DNA of 64,000 nucleotides, taken from Cunninghamia lanceolata. Taxonomy: Eukaryota > Streptophyta > Pinopsida > Cupressales > Cupressaceae. Both the position numbers and the translations under genes were made by a program. Location: contig BSBN01001198.1 of the NCBI GenBank assembly GCA_027924645.1, positions 1,054,001 through 1,118,000 of the forward strand, read 5' to 3'. Positions 1 through 9,156 of the stretch are shown in pieces. Under the pieces are notes generated by a model. It searched no databases, had not been told where the DNA came from, and saw only the letters and a program-made list of their open reading frames with translations. The number at the start of each line of letters is the position of its first letter. Position 1 is the stretch's first letter.

Positions 1-260
1 ATTTGTTTTTCATGGGGTTTTAACTTCTTACCAATGTATACCATCTTTGGTGCCTCCTTAGTCCCAAGGTTGATACCTTCAACACTATCTTCTTAGACCC
101 ATTTTCCTTTGCTTTTTCGATGGTCAACATTGTCAAACATCCTTTCTAATGTTACCAATCCTTTAGGAATGGTATGTGTCTTTAACTGCACTACTTCACT
201 ACCAAACAAAGTTTCCTTACCATCCTTGAGTTCTATCAATGGTTGCTAATCAATCAACTA
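1..260 (-). pseudogene. Gypsy polyprotein linker upstream of RT
   Basis: The minus-strand translation resembles the acidic linker that joins RNase H to reverse transcriptase in this gypsy group. A stretch like TIPKGLVTLERMFD is followed by one like INLGTKEAPKMVYIG. In-frame stops are present. It shows that the polyprotein continued past RNase H, with the RT domain expected just outside the left edge. Identification rests on remembered similarity, without any catalytic motif. Confidence 0.5.
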
Positions 261-339
261 TCAAACTCATCCATGCAATTCAAAAATATATAGATCTAAT
301 TACTGACATTGAAAACCTGTCAAGTGTATATGTTATCAA

Positions 340-812
340 GGATTGTTGGCCTTGTAAGCATTTCAACAACATAATGACAATAAGAAGAATTTGATTGAGG
401 ATCAAATTTTGAAGTAGCTATAGCCAAGTCATACACCCTTTCATTTTCATCTCTTTCTACCCATTCAATGCCAATAGCATCAAATAGTTCTAAAGTATCC
501 CAAATTGCATGCCTATAAGCCCTTTACCTAATGTCCTTGGCTGCAAAAATACCTCTGACCTATTGCACTACTAATTTTGAATCACCATAAATCCTTAAAC
601 ACTTTACTCCATGCTTACGAACAACATTTAAACCTAATAACAATGATTCATACTTAGTTATGTTGTTTGTGCATTAGAAATCAAACTTAAATGAAAGCCC
701 AAACTGTACCTTATTTGGTGAGATCAAAACTATGTTGACACTTGAGCTATCCTTAGAACATGCACCATCAAAGTACATAGTCCACAAATCACCAACATTA
801 GAAACATGGGCA
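340..812 (-). pseudogene. Gypsy RNase H domain (RVT_3-like), decayed
   Basis: RNase H degrades the RNA strand of the RNA:DNA hybrid during reverse transcription. The minus-strand translation carries the fold's acidic residues in order: MYFDGACS (Asp), TKYESLLLG (Glu), YGDSKLVV (Asp) and VYDLAIATS (Asp). At least four in-frame stops break it, one just before the CTNN motif and another after KLVVQ, so it is not functional. It follows the protease directly with no RT between. This fits either the second (archaeal-type) RNase H of Tat-like elements or a deletion; the linker on its far side favours a native arrangement. Confidence 0.75.
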
Positions 813-827
813 GTAGGAAGAGGAAGA

Positions 828-1152
828 TCACTCCCTGCTTGATGAACTCATCATTCTCACAAAATCCAATGAAATGATCCCATCAGTATCAAAAAAATTT
901 ACTTCTTCATGAGTTTTGTAACGGTCTTCTATATTTTGATCTTCCACCTTCTTCTCCTTGTATAATTTCACTTCAACTCCATGGACATGGATAGTAGCAT
1001 AAGACAAATCCAACTAGATACTACTCCCCATGGAGGGTTCCCACTTTCTAGATAACAACATACCCACTTAGCAGGGTAGTCCACAATGATGGTATCTATT
1101 AAAAAGGACTTGTCTAGCTATGTAGCAAGATGAACCTTCACATCCTTGATAA
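828..1152 (-). pseudogene. Gypsy protease, C-terminal half, split by copia insertion
   Basis: The minus-strand frame begins with a KDVKVHLAT-like segment at the copia junction, then IVDYPAKW, then after a frameshift MDLSYATIHVHGVEVKLY. This is the C-terminal half of a plant gypsy aspartic protease. Its N-terminal half lies at 6,164-6,300, beyond the inserted copia element. Stops and one frameshift make it inactive. Confidence 0.7.
1148..1152. repeat. Left target-site duplication of copia element
   Basis: The pentamer gataa lies directly before the TG start of the left LTR. The same pentamer occurs at 6,159-6,163 right after the CA end of the right LTR. Five-base duplications are standard for copia integrase. 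Confidence 0.9.
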
Positions 1153-1612
1153 TGTTAGGGTTAGGTCAGATCAAAGCAATAAACACTAACAATTATATGC
1201 AGATTAAATAACCTAAATATAACAATGAAGAATAACACAAAAGAGAACAACACAGAAATTTAACGTGGTTCACCCAATATGGGCTACATCCACAAAAACT
1301 CAGCCATCCAATGATTTTATTATCCAGTACAAAATAGATTACAATATCACGAATTCCACACCCTCAACATACATCCCATCTGCTTATATCAAGCTTTTTG
1401 GAAGATTCTAGAATTAGAGTTTTACAATGTCATTTTTCTTTTGTCAGGTAACAAAAAATTAATAATCGACTCCGAACGGGCAAAAAAAAGAGGGAAAAAA
1501 ATTTAGGGGTTGCACCCCCGAACTCCCACTCGGGGCCCAGCCCAGCCCAGACCCCAGCGAGGATATGTTACGAGTGTATAGTACTTGCATGATTAGTTGC
1601 CACATACCAACA
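1153..1612 (-). repeat. Copia 3' LTR (left), with extra GC-rich segment
   Basis: It starts TGTTAGGGTTAGG and ends ACATACCAACA on the plus strand, matching the right LTR. It contains the copia U5 signature seen on the plus strand as aacgtggttcacccaa. Positions about 1,497-1,562 hold a C/G-rich stretch (cccagcccagcccag) absent from the partner LTR, which has only a short T-run there. Confidence 0.92.
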
Positions 1613-1624
1613 ATCTTCCACTTG
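1613..1624 (-). other. Copia polypurine tract
   Basis: On the minus strand AAGTGGAAGAT directly precedes the TG of the 3' LTR. This is the expected position and composition of the plus-strand primer tract. Confidence 0.75.
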
Positions 1625-1759
1625 GCCACTGATCATGCTCCACACCAAACAATCTCCCACTTGGAGACTGATCCTGGACAACACCACTGCACTTACAGCT
1701 CCCATTGGATTACAGGCCTAGCTAGTTTCTTATGTCCACCATTTTCATTCATGAAGGCC

Positions 1760-2300
1760 AACAGAAACTGATGAGGAAATTAGTTTCTCCCTTGTAACTG
1801 CCTTTGTGAACAAATCAACAGGATTCTCACTTGCGTGAATTTTCTCCAGCTTCAACTGTCCATCCTCCAAAACTGAACGGATGAAGTGGTATCTGAACTA
1901 TATATGCTTAGTTTTTTAATGCAGAGCTAAGTTTTTAGCAAGATGAATGGCACTATGGCTATCAGTGTACAAAGGGCTATCTTCTTGTCGTTGCCCCAAT
2001 TCCTCTAGAAAATGTTGTAACCAAATCATCTGCTTGCTAGCTTCCATAGCAGCAACATACTCAGCTTCAATGGTTGAAAGTGCAACAACCTTTTGCAGCC
2101 TTGAAATCCAACTGACTGCAGTACCTCCTACAGTAAAAACATACCCTGTAGTACTCCTCCTGTTATCAATATCACCCGCCAGATCAGAGTCAACATATCT
2201 TTTTAGAGCAGAATTTGTTCCTCCAAAACATAGTTTCTTTGAAGTAGTACCTCTCAAATATTGGAGAATCCATTTTACTGCATTCTAATGTTCCATTCCC
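1760..2300 (-). pseudogene. Copia RNase H domain
   Basis: The minus-strand translation has the copia RNase H hallmarks in order: YVDSDLAGDIDNRRSTTGYVF, then AVSWISRLQKVVALSTIEAEYVA, then YTDSHSAIHLAKN. The Asp, Glu and Asp catalytic positions survive. A frame break follows the ALH residues. The downstream part reads on in another frame toward the 3' LTR. It is the last domain of the polyprotein, as expected for copia. Confidence 0.9.
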
Positions 2301-3350
2301 AAATTGCTCATATACCTGCTCACAACTCCCACTACATGTGCAATATCTGGACTTGTACATACCATTGCATACATCAAGCTGCCAACTGCTGATGCATATG
2401 GTATCTTAAGACATTTTGTCTTCCTCCTCTTGTGTCTTTGGACACATCTCCTTAGTCAACTTAAAATGACTAGGCAAAGGTGTACTAACTGCTTTTGCAT
2501 TCTGCATGTTAAACCTTTTCAACACCTTCTCTACATACTCACTTTGAGACAAAAATAATTTTCTATTTGTCCTATCTCGTGTGATCCTCATACCAAGGAT
2601 TTGTTTTGCTGCACCCAAATCCTTCATAGCAAATGAATTTGCTAATTTCTACTTAAGTTCATTAATATGCTGCATGTTAGACCCAGCAACAAGCATGTCA
2701 TCAACATAAAGCAATAGGATAATATAGCTGGCATTACCCAATTTCTTGAAATAAACACAATAATCAGAATGACATCTTTTGTAACCTTGTTCAACCATAA
2801 AACTATCAAATTTTAAATACCATTGCCGAGGTGCTTGCTTCAAGCCATACAAACTCTTCTTTAACATGCACACAAAATCCTCTTTACCCTTGACCTCATA
2901 TCCCTATGGTTTCTGCATGTATATTTCCTCTTCCAAATTCCCATGGAGAAAAGTCATTTTCACATCTAGCTGTTCAAGATGCAAGTCTTCTGTAGCCACA
3001 AGACTTAGAATAGTTCTAATAGAAGTCATCTTTACAACCAGAGAAAATATTTCATCAAAATCTATACCTTTTTTTGTGTAAAACCTTTTACCACAAGTCT
3101 GGCCTTGTATCTTTTCTTACCTCCATCTTCTTCCTTCAACCTGTAAACCCATTTATTTGGCAATGCTCTTTTACTTGCAAGTAATTGGACTAAGTCCCAA
3201 GTCTAATTCTGCAGCAAGGAATCCAGTTCCTCTTTCATGCCTAGCTCCCACTGCTTTTTGGTATCTACCTGCATTACTTCTTCATAACCTTCAGGTTCAC
3301 CAGAATCAGTTAATAATATAGAATATAATGATGGAGAAAATCTTTCTGGA
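2300..3350 (-). pseudogene. Copia reverse transcriptase domain
   Basis: On the minus strand, 2,649-2,873 contains KKSLYGLKQAPRQWY and the catalytic YVDDM box. The next piece (2,406-2,627) carries DLGAAKQILGM and SQSEYVEKVL. Upstream, at about 2,880-3,090, degraded frames resemble the start of RT (LDVKMTFLHGNLEEEIYM). The domain is broken into at least three frames by stops and small indels, so it cannot encode active enzyme. RT would copy element RNA into DNA inside the virus-like particle. Confidence 0.92.
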
Positions 3351-3353
3351 GGT

Positions 3354-4250
3354 CTAGTTTCCTTGTAGAACGTCTAACACTTGCAGGAGTCTATGGGATA
3401 ACTTGTTGTTGCTGAGCATCAGGTACCACTGGCATTTTATTTTCTGGAATCTCATCCAGCACCACATATTCCTTTTTGGCTTGTTCATGCTTCTTTTCCT
3501 ACAGTTGATCCTTATACATGACCTTCTGATTGAATATAACATCTTTGCTCCCAACGATTTTATGATTTTCATAATCCCATAACCGATAACCAAATTCATC
3601 TACTCCATATCTAATGAAGGTACATTTTTTATACTTAGCCTCAAGCTTGGTTCTATTTTCAATATCAACATGGACAAAAGCTTCACAACCACAGGTTTTC
3701 AGAAATGAATAGTTTACCTTTTTACTCGTCCATGCCTCCTCTGGGATGCCACCATCCAAAGGATTTGAAGGTCCCCTGTTTATTAAATAAACAACAGTAT
3801 GTACAACATTTGCCCAAAAGTGTAAGGGTAGTCCAACATGCAATCTCATGCTCCTTGCACGCTCCATAATGGTCCTATTCATCCTCTCAGACACACCATT
3901 CTCTTGTGGGGTTCCAGGAACCATTTTCTGCCTACGGATTCCATTATATGAATAGTAATTCTCAAATTCTCTGCTACAATACTCACCTCCATTATCAGAT
4001 CTGAGACACTTCAACTTTTTTCCTGTCTCATTCTCAATCAAAGCTTTCCACTTTTTAAAAGTTTCAAATACTTCTGATTTTTGTTTTAGGAAATACACCC
4101 ATGTTTTCCTAGTTACATCATCAATAAAAGTAACATAATAGCAAGAACCACCAAGAGAAGATACCTAAGCTAGTCCCCATACATCTAAATGCACAAGCTC
4201 TAAATTCTCACTCTTCTTCTCTTTCCTGGGCAACTTTGAGAAATCAAACT
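3354..4250 (-). pseudogene. Copia integrase
   Basis: The 199-residue open stretch at 3,499-4,098 has [15 protein letters not shown] (a catalytic Asp) and [20 protein letters not shown] (the catalytic Glu), then the C-terminal region with [15 protein letters not shown]. The HHCC zinc region lies upstream. Integrase inserts the cDNA and makes the 5-bp target duplication seen here. A frame change near 3,500 separates it from the linker to RT. Confidence 0.92.
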
Positions 4251-4255
4251 CTTTT

Positions 4256-4890
4256 CTATTTTCCATAAACACAATTTTCACAGAACTCCAAGTCAATCTG
4301 CTTCAGACCTAGTAGAAACTTTCTGGAGTGAAGGATCTTCATCCCTTTCTCACTCATGTGCCCAAGTCTATGGTGCCACAATTTTGTTTCTGTCCCTGTA
4401 GCAAGTGTTATAACTATCACATCAGCAACTATTTCTGTAGTAGCTAAGGTAGAATAAGTATTACCAGTACACAAATACAATGTGCCTACCTTTTCACCTT
4501 TAGCTACTACTAATGCACCTTTAGTGACCTTCCAGATTTTGTCTGAAAAGGTAACTATGCAGCCTTCACTACCCAGTTGTCCTACAGAGATTAAATTTCT
4601 TCTCAAATTTGGAACATGCCTTACTTCCTATATCAACCATTCATTTTCATTCTGCAACTTGATTTTTATCTTTCCTTTTCCAACAATCTAATAGGCTTCA
4701 TCATCACCCAAATATACCTGTCCAAAATCACCTTGAACATAATCTACAAATTATTTCCTATGGGGTGTGGCATGAAATGAAGCCCCTAAATCTATTACCC
4801 AAGAATCATTAGCATTATCTAAACATAGAATTAAAGCATCCTCTAATTTACTACTTGCAACATTAGCTTCATTACTATCATCATGTTGTC
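4256..4890 (-). pseudogene. Copia protease remnant and GAG-pre-integrase domain
   Basis: At 4,256-4,606 the minus strand gives LISVGQLGSEGCIVTF, then ETKLWHHRLGHMSEKGMKIL and FCENCVYGK, the typical copia pre-integrase domain with its HHCC zinc ligands. Further 5', at about 4,700-4,880, a degraded retropepsin is visible. The expected Asp-Ser-Gly-Ala active site reads as DLGASFHATPHRK, with the Ser replaced by Leu, followed by a stop. Confidence 0.8.
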
Positions 4891-4904
4891 TGTCTCCTTG
4901 GTTG

Positions 4905-5676
4905 CCCTTTCACGACCAACAATCCTTCTTCAAGTGTCCTTGCTTTCCACAATGCCAGCAATCCATTCTTCCTCTGGATTTATATCTTTCTTTCTTTGAC
5001 TTCCTTTGTAACTTCCCATGATTTGTTGGGTTTTTTCCTCTCTCCTTTGTTCTTCCCTTGTTCTCTACAGTCAAAGCATTACCATATGTTGAAGTCTCAC
5101 TTGTGCTTTTCTGTCGCATTTCCTCGCTAAGGATAACACGAACAACATCATCAAATTTCAAAGTATTTGAACCAGAGACAGAGTTACTTATAGCCATTAC
5201 CAAGCTATTTTAGCTTTCTGGCAAAGAAGATAAAACCAAGAGAGCCCTTACCTCTTCATCAAATTTCACTTTTACAGAAGTTAGCTGACTGGTAATCATA
5301 TTAAACTCATTTAAATGATCTGACACAGATCCACCTTCAATCATTTTTAGATTAAACAAACGCTTCATGAGAAATACCTTATTTGAGGCTGAGGGTTTTT
5401 ATACAATTTAGCCAAAGCTTTCATTAGTTCATCTGTTGTCTTCGCTTCTGTTATATTGAATGCCACAGATGGTGCCAGGCACATCTAAATTGTTCCCAAC
5501 GCCTTTCTGTCTAGAAGTTCCCAATCCTCATCAGTCATTATTGTTGGTTTCTTGGCTTTTCCTTCCAATGCCCTCCATAAATCCTTCTAATAGAGATAAT
5601 CCTCCATCTGCATCTTCCATAACTGATAGTTCTACCCATTGAATTTATCTACCTTCAATTTACCCTCGACCGCCAT
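4905..5676 (-). pseudogene. Copia Gag
   Basis: A candidate start ATG on the minus strand is at 5,674-5,676, giving MAVEGKLKVDKFNG. The N-terminal UBN2/DUF4219-like part has stops where Trp is expected. The last open piece (4,910-5,203) ends in the nucleocapsid zinc knuckle CWHCGKQGHLKKDCW (CX2CX4HX4C, complete) after a Lys/Arg-rich segment. Gag packages element RNA. The knuckle runs directly on to the pol domains, as in copia elements with a single ORF. Confidence 0.88.
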
Positions 5677-5741
5677 TGCTTCCACTTAACCATGAGACTC
5701 CCACTCAACTGTGAGACCTTCCTGCAGACAATAATCAAACA

Positions 5742-5759
5742 CAACCCACTTTGATGCCA
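5742..5759 (-). other. Copia primer-binding site (tRNA-iMet type)
   Basis: On the minus strand, two bases after the 5' LTR end, the sequence TGGCATCAAAGTGGGTT matches the plant copia PBS TGGTATCAGAGC-type in most positions. It fixes the element's orientation. Confidence 0.75.
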
Positions 5760-5761
5760 GT

Positions 5762-6158
5762 TGTTAGGGTTAGGGTAGATCAAAGCAATAAACACTAACA
5801 ATTATATGCAAATTAAATAACCCAAATATAACAATGAAGAATAACACAAAAGAGATCAACACAAAAAATTAATGTGGTTCACCCAATATGGGCTACATCC
5901 ACAGAAACTCAGCCATCCAATGATTTTATTATCCAGTGCAAAATAGATTACAATCTCATGAATTCCACACCTGCAATGTACATCCCAGCCACTTATATCA
6001 AGCTTTTTGGAAGCTTCTAGAATTAGGGTTTTACAATGTCATTTTTCTTTTGTCAGTTAACAAAAAATTAACAACTGACTCTGAACGGGCAAAAAAAGAG
6101 GGAATTTTTTTTTGTATGAGTGTACAGTACTTGCATGATTAGTTGCCACATACCAACA
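5762..6158 (-). repeat. Copia 5' LTR (right)
   Basis: This is the partner of 1,153-1,612, with the same TGTTAGGGTTAGG start and ACATACCAACA end on the plus strand. It is about 63 bp shorter because it lacks the GC-rich block of the other LTR. The duplication gataa follows at 6,159-6,163. Confidence 0.92.
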
Positions 6159-6163
6159 GATAA
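6159..6163. repeat. Right target-site duplication of copia element
   Basis: gataa, identical to 1,148-1,152. Confidence 0.9.
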
Positions 6164-6420
6164 GGCCAATCATATTCACTTCCTTGGAATCCATAGCAAA
6201 GCATTTTCCAAAAGATTTGGATACCTTTAAACCTAAATCATTGCATGATATTGCTAGATGCTCCAGAATTGAGCATACAATTATGTAACAACCATACATT
6301 TATGATCAATGCGGTGTAGAAATGATCTACACCCATCTGGCTACTAACCATAGATGACCCCAAGTAGACTTCAACAATTTCATCATCATTACAAGGAACA
6401 ACAATAGGTTATGCGGGTGC
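6164..6420 (-). pseudogene. Gypsy protease, N-terminal half, active-site Asp lost
   Basis: The minus-strand translation contains LHNCMLNSGASSNIM, the retropepsin active-site region. The normally invariant Asp of D-S-G-A is Asn here (codon at 6,268-6,270), a single G-to-A change. After a frameshift it continues as LGLKVSKSFGKCFAMDSKEV and then meets the copia insertion. The rest of the domain is at 828-1,152. Protease would cut the Gag-Pol polyprotein; this copy could not. Confidence 0.75.
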
Positions 6421-6945
6421 ATTAGTAGCTGTGATAAATGAGACAACACTATCTCTATGCTCAGGGATCCTAAGAGCCTCCCCTAAAGGTAATGAGATTT
6501 TGGTTTGACTTAAAATTTGGGTCATGTCAAAGGGGTAATAAGGCAATAAAGAAGTATCACAAGATATTGTAACATCATTTGCATCAGAGATATAATATAT
6601 TAATTGACTAGATGAAATATCCATACCTTTCAACTCCTTCCTCTTATCCTTGTTTTTTTCTAGTTCTGTTGATGTCTGGGGCTGATCATGCTTGATACCA
6701 CTCTTTGTCTTGTTTGCATCCAATATAGGCATAGTAGTTGAATGCACATTAGGTGGCAGGGCCTTTTGTACATATTTCTTTTTTGGCATTGGCAGTTTTA
6801 CAGGAACCTTCTTCTCTTGCACTTTCTTCTTCAGAATGTTGTTGTCATTTTCATCAATCTATTGCCTTTTCTTCTCACCATCCAATCCATCTATCCTTGA
6901 CTCAGCAACAGGAGGGTTTTGCACAGGCACTTCCCTATTCTCAAC
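6409..6945 (-). pseudogene. Gypsy Gag-protease linker
   Basis: The open minus-strand stretch of 137 residues (6,409-6,822) is Lys/Pro-rich at its start (KVPVKLPMPKKKYVQKALPP) and ends with PLGEALRIPEHRDSVVSFI. It joins the zinc-knuckle region to the protease. It has no recognisable domain. Its position and composition are as expected for the linker of this gypsy group. Confidence 0.55.
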
Positions 6946-9007
6946 TAGTATCCACCTTGAACTTGCATAATGGTTGCATCAGTCAAGGCCTTCATATATT
7001 CATTAGATGGCTTGGATTTCTTATACTTCTTCTGCATGAGATCTCTCAAATGCTTAAAAGCATGAGCAAGTAACCGATATTTCTTAGGTCCTACATCATA
7101 ATCATATTGGAAGATATGATCATCTTCCTCATAGCTATCATAATAATCATTCTCATACATTTTTTCAAGATCCTCTATATCAAACTGATTATTGTCATCT
7201 TCATAGTACTCTGTAGCACCCTCCTTAATATGGAATTCATCTTCCCTACTTATCGAGTAAGCAACAACACAATTTGAAGGATCATGTGGAAGATAACATG
7301 TATTGCACCACAAAGGATTCTCTTGAAAATTTACTTGATCTTTCCTTAAAGCACCTAGGGTTTCCTTTTCATTTTGTTGTTTGAAATTTACTTTCTTCGG
7401 AGTTGCTTGCCTCTCATTTTGTTGAGGTATTTTAGACCAATTGGTGTTGTAAGGTCTATTGTACAATCTTTGTCCCTCATTGAAGTGTGTTGCAACACCT
7501 TGCAGAGGCAACCCTTTCTCATTTCATGCCATCTTATAGGACATTTCCTTCATGATTCCCATGAGTTTGTCTGATTTGTCTTCAGTTGTTAAAGGCTTGT
7601 TCAAGGTTGCCTTATCTGGCTGGGAAAGTTTCACATCTGATCTCTTAATATGCTTCCTTGAAGCTCTCATGTTACTTTCAATGTTAATGGCTATGGAATA
7701 GGCCTCCCTTAATGTTTGTGAACTCTTGTCCCTCAAACAATAACCCATTTTGGAGTCAAATGCACCATAATACAACACTAAACACATTGACTCATTGGGC
7801 CTAAGATGAGGAGGTATCTTTCTCATCCAGTCATGATGAAGCGGTTATTGAAATTAGCAATTGTTTCATTAATTGCCTTTTTTAAAGATGTGAGTTCATG
7901 GATGGCAAACTTAGGGTCAATCCTATCCTCATATTGCAATCGAAAAACTCTCATAAATTTATCCCATGAATCAATACTATTATCTGGGTGGCCCTTGTAC
8001 CATTCCTTTGCACTTTCTTCTAATGAATGCGCAAACAATTTCATCATGTCATCTTCATTTTCTATCTCATATTCATCAATGACATTTATGAAGTGTCTAA
8101 GGTGCTCTTCACCTGTGACTGCATTGTTACCCTAGAATCTAGGTATTTTCCCTCTAATCTCATTCTAGAATAGGATTAGGAAAATTAGGAATACCAAAGA
8201 AGTCAAGTTGCTTGTACCTTTCTGCTCCAAAAGGCTACCTGGGTGGAGGGAACCTTTGTGCTTGTATTCTCTGGTGCAACTCTAGGATTTTATACATTTT
8301 GATGTTGTTGATTCATTTGATTTTGTGGTGGTTGGTTATGAACATTAATGGCATTCCTACCCTGATATCCCAATTGTTGATGTTGTTGTTACTAATCGTG
8401 ATGTTGATTCATGTCCTGTTGCTAGATATTTTGAGTTATCTAGGCCTGTTGGGCAAGTTGAGCTTGTTGTGCATCAAGTAAAGCATGTACTTCCCTTTGC
8501 CTTTGTATAATACAGTCAAGTAAGTCCAACTCATCATCAAGAGTCCTTTCCCTTTCATTAGCATCAAGCTGTCAAAACTAACCATCATTATTAGGAATAT
8601 TCGCATGCTCATTTATGAGTGATCTCATAGGTGAAGTGGGATGCTGAGTGTTTTGATTTTCCTCTTCATTTTCTTTTGGAATTCCAAATGCCCTCATGTT
8701 TTCATTATAGAATCTATCTCTACTTCCCTTGCCAATAGCATTCATTCCTTCTGACTTCATACTGATCCGGATTTGTTCTTCTATTGTTTCTAGATTGGTT
8801 ATTAGTAGAATCCTCTGATGTGCATTGAAATGGGTCTATCGGATCTACAAAGGTATCATTTATCCTTGATGTTCCCACTTGATATTGATCACTCGATCTA
8901 TATGATTCACCAACATTTCTTGCTCGCCATCTATTCCATTGGCTCCTTGAGTAGTTTGATGAGCTTTTTTGTGTAGACATATCTTCTGGTCTTCTTCTAC
9001 GATCCAT
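6945..9007 (-). pseudogene. Gypsy Gag polyprotein region
   Basis: The start ATG on the minus strand is at 9,005-9,007 (MDRRRRPEDMSTQ). A Gln/Asn-rich N-terminal part follows (about 8,160-9,007, several stops). The conserved retrotransposon Gag domain is at about 7,524-8,140, with LFAHSLEESAKEWYKG, DSWDKFMRVFRLQYED and PHLRPNESMCLVLYYGAFD. A zinc knuckle WCNTCYLPHDPSNC (CX2CX3HX4C) lies near 7,300. At 6,945-7,200 an Asp/Glu-rich segment is followed by the Lys-rich tail. At least three frame changes and several stops are present. Gag would form the particle shell and bind element RNA. Confidence 0.85.
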
Positions 9008-9135
9008 TTTGATTTATTTCAACTATAACTAATTTCTAGGTAAGGTTAAACAGAGTCACCACTTCGCTGGTGGGAAGAAATACTTGAATTTTCTCTATGC
9101 TAACAACTTGCAATGATTCAACCATAAGCAAATTG

Positions 9136-9153
9136 TCCCTGGTAATGGTACCA
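9136..9153 (-). other. Gypsy primer-binding site, decayed tRNA-Asp type
   Basis: On the minus strand, TGGTACCATTACCAGGGA matches the tRNA-Asp PBS of plant Tat/Athila elements, TGGCGCCGTTGCCGGGGA, at 13 of 18 positions. All five differences are C-to-T or G-to-A, and four fall in CpG. It lies between the Gag start and the probable LTR end. Confidence 0.7.
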
Positions 9154-9156
9154 AAA

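Larger units (their letters stand above)
1153..6158 (-). mobile_element. Complete Ty1/copia LTR retrotransposon
   Basis: Two terminal repeats (1,153-1,612 and 5,762-6,158), both TG...CA, flank a gag-pol region read on the minus strand in the copia order gag, protease, integrase, RT, RNase H. A perfect 5-bp duplication (gataa) bounds the element. A PBS and a PPT sit at the inner edges of the LTRs. The LTRs differ at many positions (by eye around 8 percent) and every domain has stops or frameshifts, so this is an old, inactive insertion. It sits inside a gypsy protease gene on the same strand. Confidence 0.95.

Noticed and set aside
6057..6299. 80-residue minus-strand frame
   Set aside because: A chimera of gypsy protease sequence and the copia LTR; only the part above 6,163 is meaningful.
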